Origin: CAYPHY01 sp964410625
GTDB taxonomy: Bacteria > Chloroflexota > Anaerolineae > Promineifilales > Promineifilaceae
Direction of reading: 5' to 3'
Assembly: GCA_964410625.1 (NCBI GenBank)
Contig: CAYPHY010000012.1
Span: 1 to 64,000 of the forward strand
DNA: 64,000 nt
In this document: one piece after another, positions 25,889 through 33,175 of the stretch
Numbering within the stretch: the stretch's first letter is position 1
Layout: the number at the start of each line of letters is the position of its first letter
Position numbers and translations under genes: made by a program
The notes under the pieces: model-generated
What the model was told of the DNA's origin: nothing
The model's database searches: none
Seen by the model: only the letters and a program-made list of their open reading frames with translations

Positions 25889-27883
25889 TCATCCATCCAA
25901 CTCCATATCCAACTCAGCCACATTCCACATCGCCGATGGCTGGGTCGGATCAAGCTGGAAGTTCAATACATTCGGGCTGGTGACGGCCGCCTTCACACTG
26001 GGAAACAGCGGCAGCGCCGGTAGCTCCTGGGAAAAGAGACGCATCGTATGGCGGTGATTCTCCTCATAGCCCGGCGTCCCCGGTAAGAGCGTTTGCGCCT
26101 GGCGACAGGCTGCATCATAAGCTTCATTGGCCCAGCCGGAGACATTGACATTGTTCCAGCCGCCAAACCCTTCCTCCACCGGCCCAGGGATGTTGCTGCT
26201 CAGATACAGGCCACAATCGGGCTGGATGCGATTGACCCAGGCAAACTGCGCCAGGTCAAAGCGACGGCCGAACAATGGCCCCACTGGCCCCTCGGCAAAC
26301 CACGTACCGGCCGCCCGTGTATAGGTATTGGCGTTGATCCCACAAGCCGCCAGGTCTTCGCGCACCATTTCGATGATGCTGCTGCGTAGCGGGCTGGCGT
26401 TGTCCGTCCCCAATGTAATTGAGAAAGGCACACCAGCCTCAATGTCCTGGCGAATCCCATCCCCGTCCGCGTCTACATAGCCGATTTCGTCGAGGAGCGA
26501 GTTGGCGCGTTGGGGATCATAAGGCCACTGCGTGGCGTCGGTCGGGTGTAGGGGATGTTCGTTGGGGACGAAGGTGTCCATCACGGTGACGCGGCCGTGC
26601 ATCAATTCATCCACCAGCCGTTGGCGGTTGGTGCAAAGGGCGATTGCCTGCCGCACCCGCACATCCTCAAACCAATCGGGGCGGTTGTTGGCATAGGCAA
26701 AAACAGGATCGACGCCAAAGGCGATATGCTCAAAGACTTCACCGTTGACGGTGTGGATGAGCAAGTCTCCACTGGCCTCTGCCTCGGCCAACCCCGGAAG
26801 CGCGTCTAGTGTCACCAGATCGTTGGTTAATATATGACATCCTCCGGTGATCTCGGCCGTGATCCGCGCCGGATTAGCCACCTCGTCCCTGGAAAAGAAG
26901 CGGAAGGTCAGGCTGCTCAGATAGGGCAACCCGTCGGCCGCGCGATAATAATGCTCGTTGGGAACCAGGCGAATCGTCGCGCCGGGAAGCCACTCCTCGA
27001 CCACAAAGGGGCCATGGCTCAGTGGCGTTTGCGTCACTTCTGGGGCAACAAGCAATTCCTCGGCGGTAATGGATTCTAGCTGGTGGCGCGGTAAGGGTGT
27101 CCAGACGTTGTTAAAGTAGGTGTTATCCAGAAAGCCAGGCAGCCCGACCCACCGCACACTAAGTTCGTCCAGCGCGGTATAGGATTCGGTCAGGTCTACG
27201 GTTGTATCAGGGCGCGGCGTCTCGCGGTCGGCCGCCACTTCAAAGCTAAACACCGAGTCATCGGCCGTCACCGGCGTGCCATCCGACCAGACCAATGGCT
27301 GGAAGGTGAAATCAACCGTCATCCGCGTCATCTGAATCGGCGTGCTACCATCAAAGACGACCACTTCCCCGGCAGCGTCAACGACGCTGATCCCGGCGGT
27401 CAATGTCGTCGGGCGGCCGCTGGCGGAAACCACGCGACTCCCTTCGCCGACCTCAATAATCTCTAACAACGCATCCCCATCTTCCAGGCTGGGCAACTTG
27501 ACCAAACCTTGTGCCTGGTAGTCGTAGGAGCGAGACGTGACCGGCGACTCATAGAGGGCGTGGCGCACGGCCGTTGCCGCCAGTGAGGTATCATCATAAA
27601 GATAAAGGCTGCGCGGTTCCTGCGACATGCAGACAACCAAATCCTTTGGTGGCCGTGGCGTAGGCGTTGGTGGGGCGTCGGTTGGTGTTGGCTCCGGTGT
27701 TGCGGTTGCGCCAGCGGCGATGGCATCTGTTGCGGCTTCCGAGGTTCCGGCTGCGGCCGTTTCCGCTACCGGTGGTGGCTCATCACTTTCTGGTGTAATC
27801 GCTACATCCTCTTGTTGGCGACAGGCCACAATCAACAGCGCGGCAACCAGCGCCAGGAACATAGTTAATTGCTTTTTCTTCAC
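25889..27883 (-). CDS. Family 5 extracellular solute-binding lipoprotein (peptide/nickel ABC type)
   Basis: A 664-aa lipoprotein. The start is placed at GTG 27883, preceded by AAGGA at 5 nt, which gives a textbook signal peptide (MKKKQLTMFLALVAALLIVA) with the lipobox Cys immediately after. A Pro/Thr/Ala-rich linker (about 25-75) leads to an SBP_bac_5 domain (VDFTFQPLVWSDGTPVTADD, later WPYDPQRANSLLDEIGY). It would capture oligopeptides or similar ligands outside the membrane for an ABC importer. No permease genes are adjacent, so it is an orphan binding protein here. The upstream TTG start at 27898 is less likely. Confidence 0.88.
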   Translation of the reverse strand: MKKKQLTMFLALVAALLIVACRQQEDVAITPESDEPPPVAETAAAGTSEAATDAIAAGATATPEPTPTDAPPTPTPRPPKDLVVCMSQEPRSLYLYDDTSLAATAVRHALYESPVTSRSYDYQAQGLVKLPSLEDGDALLEIIEVGEGSRVVSASGRPTTLTAGISVVDAAGEVVVFDGSTPIQMTRMTVDFTFQPLVWSDGTPVTADDSVFSFEVAADRETPRPDTTVDLTESYTALDELSVRWVGLPGFLDNTYFNNVWTPLPRHQLESITAEELLVAPEVTQTPLSHGPFVVEEWLPGATIRLVPNEHYYRAADGLPYLSSLTFRFFSRDEVANPARITAEITGGCHILTNDLVTLDALPGLAEAEASGDLLIHTVNGEVFEHIAFGVDPVFAYANNRPDWFEDVRVRQAIALCTNRQRLVDELMHGRVTVMDTFVPNEHPLHPTDATQWPYDPQRANSLLDEIGYVDADGDGIRQDIEAGVPFSITLGTDNASPLRSSIIEMVREDLAACGINANTYTRAAGTWFAEGPVGPLFGRRFDLAQFAWVNRIQPDCGLYLSSNIPGPVEEGFGGWNNVNVSGWANEAYDAACRQAQTLLPGTPGYEENHRHTMRLFSQELPALPLFPSVKAAVTSPNVLNFQLDPTQPSAMWNVAELDMELDG

Positions 27884-28044
27884 CCAAATCCTTATCAAAG
27901 ATTGATCAACGATTGCTAATATGAGGAGTGGTACTGCTACTCAGTCAACAAAAACTCAATCGCTTAGTCTATCACACTTTCCACCCCCAACCAACTCCCG
28001 AAAGTTTATAATCATTAAATGATCAGATAATCTTCGTTCGGCGT

Positions 28045-28140
28045 AACCACGGATATTACGGATGTAACGGCTCAATACGGATTTTTTTCATATATAATAA
28101 TCCGTGTTTATCCGTCTCATCCGTATTCATCCGTGGTAAA
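28045..28140. repeat. ATCCGTGTT nonamer repeat in a promoter region
   Basis: ACGGATATTACGGATGTAAC is followed after an A/T-rich core (TTTTTTCATATATAATAATC) by ATCCGTGTTTATCCGTCTCA and ATCCGTATTCATCCGTGG. The two arms are in opposite orientation, so the block can form a long imperfect hairpin just upstream of the phosphoesterase gene. The AT core contains a TATAAT match. Confidence 0.6.
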
Positions 28141-28159
28141 AGGTTAAAGAGGTTGCCTA

Positions 28160-28918
28160 ATGCGTATTGGGGTTATTTCAGATATTCATGGTAACGCTTT
28201 CGCGCTTGATGTGGCGCTGGCCGATCTGCGGCGAAACGCGGTTGATCACATCGTCTGCCTGGGCGATGCCATTCAAGGGGGGCCACAACCGGCGGAGGTC
28301 GTCGGCCGCCTCCGTGAGCTAAACTGCCCGGTGGTGATGGGCAATGCCGATGAGTGGCTACTGACCGGCGAAGAGTCGGGTGCGGAAGTTATTTCCGATG
28401 AGCGTCTGCGAAAGATGAACGATGTCCGCGATTGGGCATTGGCCCAACTCAGCGAAGCGGACCAGGAGTTCATCCGCGCTTTTCGGCCGACGGTCGAGAT
28501 TCCGTTGGACGATAGACGCAACCTGCTCTGCTTCCACGGCTCACCCGCTTCTTTTGATGACATTATCTTGCCGACGACGGCCGAGGAAGCGTTTCAACGT
28601 CTGCTTGTCCCCCATCTGCCACATATTATGACCGGCGGCCATACTCATATGCAGCAAGTCCGGCGCATTGTGGCCAGCGACAGCTTCTTCTTCAATCCTG
28701 GCAGCGTCGGCCTGGCCTATAGCCACCAGCAGTCGGAGGCCGACTTCCGCCTGGATGCCTGGGCCGAATATGCCATCCTGACCGTCGAAGGCACGCAGAA
28801 CCAGCGCATTGCGCTAGAGTTCCGCCGTATACCTTATGATGCCAACAGGTTGATTGAAGTGTACCGAAGGAGTGGACGGCCGCACACCAAGGAGGCAATT
28901 GCACAATATCAACTCTAA
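28160..28918 (+). CDS. Calcineurin-like metallophosphoesterase
   Basis: A 252-aa enzyme with the dimetal phosphoesterase motifs in order: ISDIHGN (D-x-H), VCLGDAIQGG (GD), VVMGNADEW (GNxD variant of GNHE), and GGHTHMQQ (GHxH). It belongs to the YfcE/MJ0936-like branch with GNxD, usually phosphodiesterases acting on small substrates. ATG 28160 follows AAAGAGG. No signal peptide, so cytoplasmic. It stands alone, with repeats upstream. Confidence 0.88.
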   Translation: MRIGVISDIHGNAFALDVALADLRRNAVDHIVCLGDAIQGGPQPAEVVGRLRELNCPVVMGNADEWLLTGEESGAEVISDERLRKMNDVRDWALAQLSEADQEFIRAFRPTVEIPLDDRRNLLCFHGSPASFDDIILPTTAEEAFQRLLVPHLPHIMTGGHTHMQQVRRIVASDSFFFNPGSVGLAYSHQQSEADFRLDAWAEYAILTVEGTQNQRIALEFRRIPYDANRLIEVYRRSGRPHTKEAIAQYQL

Positions 28919-29012
28919 TTGGGGTCAGCCTATCACCGGCAGAGATGGAGCGAGTACTCCACGCCGATTCAACTGGTTTTGTATACCAGCAACAGATTTA
29001 TTCTACTCGCCT

Positions 29013-29396
29013 TCACGCTGGTGCAGGCAAATCCAAATGTTCCTCTACCCATTCCCTGACCAGCGCGGAAACAGATTTATCCGCAGCAACGGCTTCAGCA
29101 TGTAATACGCCCTTCAAAAAGTCGTCGAGATAAAATGTCACAGGAGAGACTCCCTGCGAGCTGCCGTTTGGAGTAAAAGGTTCAAAGTATTCGTCGGGAT
29201 ATAAGTAGCCATCCTCACTTCCTGGTTCGCCAAAACTTTCATCAATTACCCGGATCAAACCGCGCTTTTCCGCCGTCCGGTCGGTGATTGTCTTATAGAC
29301 CTTCCCTATTGTCAGTCCGAACAGTGGCTCTTCTTGCAATGGTTCCCCAGGCAGTTTGATATACGGCTTATTGTTAATACACTTTACGTAACTCAT
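29013..29396 (-). CDS. Hypothetical protein with ribbon-helix-helix-like C-terminus
   Basis: A 127-aa protein. The N-terminal 80 residues look like a small beta domain (GLTIGKVYKTITDRTAEKRG, then YLYPDEYFEPF). The C-terminal 40 (VTFYLDDFLKGVLHAEAVAA, then SVSALVREWVEEHL) resemble the ribbon-helix-helix segment of antitoxin-type DNA-binding proteins, which is an inference from pattern only. Its ATG overlaps the TGA of the upstream broken small gene (ATGA), so the two form a coupled unit. A regulatory or toxin-antitoxin-like role is possible but unproven. Confidence 0.55.
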   Translation of the reverse strand: MSYVKCINNKPYIKLPGEPLQEEPLFGLTIGKVYKTITDRTAEKRGLIRVIDESFGEPGSEDGYLYPDEYFEPFTPNGSSQGVSPVTFYLDDFLKGVLHAEAVAADKSVSALVREWVEEHLDLPAPA

Positions 29397-29644
29397 TCTA
29401 TCCTCTGCAAATGATAGACTGCTTTGTGATCTCGTTGACCGATTCCCTGTGCTTCAAACCAATGAATTTCAGCGAGCCACACTTCACCGTCATCATATCG
29501 GATGACTGCTTTGCCTTTCATCTTTCGCCAGTGACCACGCCCATATCGATTATTAAGATAACCCCGAGCGCGTACTCCTTTCCCTCTGGCAATAATTTCA
29601 ATGTCCTACAGATCGGTCAGGAATTCAAAGAAGTAACGCGCCAC
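29393..29644 (-). pseudogene. Small conserved gene interrupted by an in-frame TAG
   Basis: Starting at GTG 29644 (preceded by GGAG), the frame reads MARYFFEFLTDL, then TAG at 29608-29606, then continues in the same frame for 70 codons as DIEIIARGKGVRARGYLNNR through KMKGKAVIRYDDG, AEIHWFEAQGIGQR and DHKAVYHLQRIE, ending in the ATGA overlap with the next gene. The AEIHWYEAHGIG-like segment is one I recall from small conserved proteins of cyanobacteria and Chloroflexota. The stop sits where Gln (CAG) would fit, so it is probably a C-to-T nonsense change. Translation from an internal non-standard start (ATT 29602) is the alternative. Confidence 0.6.
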
Positions 29645-29751
29645 TATCTCCGATCCTTGTTTTGTTCGTCAAAATGATCTGAAATCTAGTATATCAGATA
29701 AAGCATTGCTAAGTAACCTTGTTTTCCTACTGCACATCGGCCGAACAGGGC

Positions 29752-29793
29752 TATAATGTAGATGGAGGGCTGTAGTGTGATTTTCCAGCCCTC
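29752..29793 (+). promoter_or_regulatory. -10 element and leader hairpin of the DsbA-repeat gene
   Basis: TATAAT at 29752-29757 is followed by a perfect 8-bp hairpin GAGGGCTG-(13 nt)-CAGCCCTC (29765-29793), which would sit at the extreme 5' end of the transcript, 58 nt before the ATG. It could stabilise the mRNA. The -35 is not convincing. Confidence 0.45.
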
Positions 29794-29851
29794 AATAAAT
29801 CTCTTTATCACAGCGGCTGGTTCGAGTTTGCCGTGTCGTAGATCATAAATT

Positions 29852-31873
29852 ATGAAGAACAATAAAGTTGTATTCCACCTGGCCCTCGTCCTGCTCGCAT
29901 TCGTGGCCGCTGTAGCCATTACCGCCTGCGGCGCATCGGGGACTATTCAGCCACAAACGGTTGACCGCAGCGATTCGTCTGCTGGCGAAGAAAATACGGA
30001 AACAGAGCCGGCCGCCTCCAACCCAACGACCGCCCCCAGCGAGGAAGAAGACCAGAGCAACACCAGCATCTCGATCAACGAGGCCGAGTCCGTCATCGGG
30101 CCGGATGGGATTGAAGTGGGCTTCACCACTGAAGGACGGCCGTACAAAGGCAACCCGAACGCCCCTGTCGTCATTGAGGAGTTCTCCGACTACCAATGCC
30201 CCTTCTGCGGCCGTTTCGCCGCCGAGACCTTACCCTCTTTGATCAACAACCAGATCGCCAGCGGTCAGGCAGTGCTGGTTTATTATGATTTTCCGCTGAC
30301 CGGGCTGCACCCCTGGGCGACGGCCGCGGCCAACGCCGCCCGCTGTGCCGGAGAACAGGGCGCACTGGCCTATTGGGGGATGCACGATCAGTTATTCGCC
30401 AACATTGACCAGTGGGCGACCGATCAATCAGCCGCTTTCTTTCTGCAATATGCCGAAGCACTGCAATTAGATACGACCACCTTTACCTCCTGCCTGGAAA
30501 GCAACAAATATGTGGCCGAGATAGATGCCGACGTAGCCCTGGCAGAGAGCCGTGGCCTCTCCAGCACGCCCAGCTTCTTCCTAAACAGCCAGCCTCTGAT
30601 CGGCGCCCAGCCGTTGAACGTCTTTAACGACGCCATCACCGCGGTGGAGGCGGGTGAGTCCTTCTCTGAAGCATCGGGGTCGGCCGCGCCGCCGCAACCA
30701 GCCGTTGCCCCCACCCCTTCGACCATCCTGATGGATGACGTAGCCGCCAGCCTGGGAGAGGCAGACGCGCCGGTGACGATTATTGAATTTACCGATTACC
30801 AATGCCCCTACTGCCAGCGCCATTCACTGGAAACGCTGCCCCGGTTGTTAACGGAGATGATCGAAAGCGGCCGCATTCGCTACATCGTCAAAGATTTCCC
30901 GCTAGAGAGCATTCATCCCCAGGCGACGGATGGTTCCATTGCCGCCCGCTGTGCCGGGGAGCAAGACGCCTATTGGCAGATGCACGACGCGCTCTTTGCC
31001 GAACAACAAGCCTGGACGGAAGCCGCCCCCGCCCACAATGAATATTTCACCACGATGGCCGGAGAGCTTTCGCTCGATACCGATGCCTTTGCCGCTTGTC
31101 TGGAAAGCGGCCGCTACGATGCCGTCGTCCAGGCCAACCTGAGCGAGGGGCTGGCGTTGGGCGTGCGCGGCACGCCGACTTTCTTCATTGACGGCTATCC
31201 CGTCACCGGAGCACAGCCCTTTGAGCTGTTTGAATATGCAGTGGGGCTGGCCGAGGAAGGGCGCCTGGCCGAAGCCTATGTGCCGACCCAACAGCAGCAA
31301 CAACAGCAGCAAGCTCCCCAACCCTCGCAAGACCCGGTGGACGTACCAATTGGCGACGCCTTCAGCATTGGTGAACCCGACGCGCCGATCACCATTGTCG
31401 AATTCACCGACTATCAATGCCCCTACTGCGGCCGCCACTTCCAGCAAACCTATCCACAGCTCTTAGCCAACTATGTGGATACCGGACTGGTGCGCTATGT
31501 CTTTAAGGACTTCCCGCTGACCAGTATCCATCCGCAGGCGTTTGAAGCGGCCGAAGCGGCCCGCTGTGCCGGAGAGCAGGATGCCTACCTGGAGATGCAT
31601 GACGTTCTCTTCAGCCGTCAAAACGAATGGGGCGTGGCGGATGCGGCCACCTTGTTTACCGGCTATGCCGAAGAACTGGGCCTGGATGCGGAAGCGTTTG
31701 CGACCTGCCTCAGCGACGGCCGTTACGAAGGGGCGGTCCAAGCCGATCTCGAAGATGGGATTCAACTCGGTGTAACTGGGACGCCGGGCTTTTTCATCAA
31801 CGGCCGTTTCCTCTCTGGCGCCCAACCCTATGCTGTCTTCCAACAGGCGCTTGACAACATGTTATCAGAATAA
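29852..31873 (+). CDS. Lipoprotein with three tandem DsbA-like thioredoxin domains
   Basis: A 673-aa protein. The signal peptide ends in the lipobox AVAITAC, so it is membrane-anchored outside the cell. After an acidic/Pro linker come three complete DsbA/BdbD-type domains of about 170-180 aa. Their active sites are YQCPFCGRF, YQCPYCQRH and YQCPYCGRH, and their cis-Pro loops are STPSFFLN, GTPTFFID and GTPGFFIN. Each also carries a Cys in ARCAGEQ. A Gln-rich linker (nine Q near 31290-31313) separates domains 2 and 3. It should catalyse disulfide formation or exchange in envelope proteins. Family members normally have one domain. The neighbourhood does not show a DsbB or VKOR partner. Confidence 0.9.
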   Translation: MKNNKVVFHLALVLLAFVAAVAITACGASGTIQPQTVDRSDSSAGEENTETEPAASNPTTAPSEEEDQSNTSISINEAESVIGPDGIEVGFTTEGRPYKGNPNAPVVIEEFSDYQCPFCGRFAAETLPSLINNQIASGQAVLVYYDFPLTGLHPWATAAANAARCAGEQGALAYWGMHDQLFANIDQWATDQSAAFFLQYAEALQLDTTTFTSCLESNKYVAEIDADVALAESRGLSSTPSFFLNSQPLIGAQPLNVFNDAITAVEAGESFSEASGSAAPPQPAVAPTPSTILMDDVAASLGEADAPVTIIEFTDYQCPYCQRHSLETLPRLLTEMIESGRIRYIVKDFPLESIHPQATDGSIAARCAGEQDAYWQMHDALFAEQQAWTEAAPAHNEYFTTMAGELSLDTDAFAACLESGRYDAVVQANLSEGLALGVRGTPTFFIDGYPVTGAQPFELFEYAVGLAEEGRLAEAYVPTQQQQQQQQAPQPSQDPVDVPIGDAFSIGEPDAPITIVEFTDYQCPYCGRHFQQTYPQLLANYVDTGLVRYVFKDFPLTSIHPQAFEAAEAARCAGEQDAYLEMHDVLFSRQNEWGVADAATLFTGYAEELGLDAEAFATCLSDGRYEGAVQADLEDGIQLGVTGTPGFFINGRFLSGAQPYAVFQQALDNMLSE

Positions 31874-32031
31874 TAGATCATAGAAGCAAATTCGCATTGC
31901 GGTTTTCTTTTGAGCCTGCGGCCGATTCAGGTATAGTTAGCTCGCGCTCGAACCAAGCCAAATGGATTTAGGCGATACGATGAAGGTTGCGAACTGTTAT
32001 CATCGTCTGCGTGATTTTTTCTGAGGAGACA

Positions 32032-32961
32032 ATGAGCCGCGAAGATAAAAAGCTAATTGGCCTGATCATCGGCCGCGAACGTGAACTGCCGGAAGCCCTG
32101 ACCGACACCATTAACGCCCACCACGATGATCTGCGGGTTGAAATGGTGAAGATGGGCGGGACCTATCTCGATGAGGTTTGCCCCTATAGTGTGATCATTG
32201 ATCGGATGTCACACGAAATCCCCTACTATCGCAACTATGTCCAATTTGCCTTTTTACAAGGCTGTTACTTGATCAACAACCCCTTCACCTGGTCGAACGA
32301 CACCAAATTTTTCGCCGCCGCGCTGGCAAAACGATATGGCTGGCGCACCCCGCGCACCATTGTCCTGCCCAATAAGGATGTAGCCACTGAGGTCGTCCCT
32401 GATAGCTTTCGCAACTTGACCTATCCGATGGACTGGAAGGGAATCATCGAGTTCATTGGCGCACCGGCCATTTTTAAGGATGTGCGTAGCGGCGGCCGTC
32501 GCTTCGCCCATCGCGTCCATAACGTCGAAGAACTCATTCAACGTTACGACGAAAGCGGAACCAGAACGATGCTCTTGCAACAGGTCCTGGATACCGACCA
32601 GCACATCCACTGTCTGGTGGTCGGCCAAGAAAAAACCCTCCTCCTCCCCTATTCCCTGGCCGACAATCGCTATTACGATGAATTAATTGAGGACAATAGC
32701 GTGCTGGGGCAGCAGATCATTCAAGCCTCCTTAACGCTGACCCGCCTCTACCACTACGACATCAATTTGTTGGAGTTCGTGGTGCTGGATGATCAGCTCT
32801 ATGTCATCAACGGCACAAACCCCTCCCCGATGATCGGCCGAAGCTTGATGACCCCGAAGCAGTTTGAATGGATTGTGACTGAAATTGCCCAACTGGCGGT
32901 TGACCGGGCCAGGTCTCCACTCCCGCAGTTGGCCCCCATTGAACTGGCCCATCGCGGATAG
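32032..32961 (+). CDS. ATP-grasp family protein
   Basis: A 309-aa protein. The start at ATG 32032 follows GAGGAG; the upstream in-frame extension is leader. It begins with a Rossmann-like pre-ATP-grasp domain (KKLIGLIIGRERELPEALTD), then an ATP-grasp fold with YPMDWKGIIEFIGAPAIFKD as the first nucleotide-binding strand region, MLLQQVLDTDQHIHCLVVGQ, and a final INLLEFVVLDDQLYVINGTN strand holding the metal-binding Glu/Asn. It resembles RimK/glutathione-synthetase-type ligases joining a carboxylate to an amine. The substrate is unknown. It precedes the glucan phosphorylase on the same strand, but a promoter-terminator leader lies between them. Confidence 0.78.
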   Translation: MSREDKKLIGLIIGRERELPEALTDTINAHHDDLRVEMVKMGGTYLDEVCPYSVIIDRMSHEIPYYRNYVQFAFLQGCYLINNPFTWSNDTKFFAAALAKRYGWRTPRTIVLPNKDVATEVVPDSFRNLTYPMDWKGIIEFIGAPAIFKDVRSGGRRFAHRVHNVEELIQRYDESGTRTMLLQQVLDTDQHIHCLVVGQEKTLLLPYSLADNRYYDELIEDNSVLGQQIIQASLTLTRLYHYDINLLEFVVLDDQLYVINGTNPSPMIGRSLMTPKQFEWIVTEIAQLAVDRARSPLPQLAPIELAHRG

Positions 32962-33057
32962 CGTGGCAAGTCGGTGGCTGGAGAGGCCCCCAAAGAGCGG
33001 CTCCTTACCGTAGGCTAGAAATAGCTCGATAGTACGTGCATCCTATAAGAGAAGTGC

Positions 33058-33119
33058 TATAATCGCCGGGTTATGGTTGACAAACCAACTAAGCACGCGG
33101 GCAATCGCCCGTTTTTCGT
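33058..33119 (+). terminator. Promoter plus early intrinsic terminator (attenuator or small RNA)
   Basis: TATAAT (33058-33063) is followed about 35 bp later by CGGGC-AATC-GCCCG and TTTTTCGTTT (33098-33120), a textbook intrinsic terminator. This is about 60 nt upstream of the glucan phosphorylase ATG. The arrangement would give either a roughly 45-nt small RNA or a conditional attenuator for the phosphorylase. GGTTGACAAACC just before it forms a second small dyad. Confidence 0.55.
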
Positions 33120-33175
33120 TTATCCCCCTATCATAAAAATCCCTTTAGCAGAAGAAATAAGAGGAAAGAGCCGAA

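Noticed and set aside
29411..29677. Plus-strand 88-codon frame opposite the broken small gene
   Set aside because: The minus-strand reading has the AEIHWFEAQGIG-type conserved segment and gene coupling; the plus-strand frame has no support.
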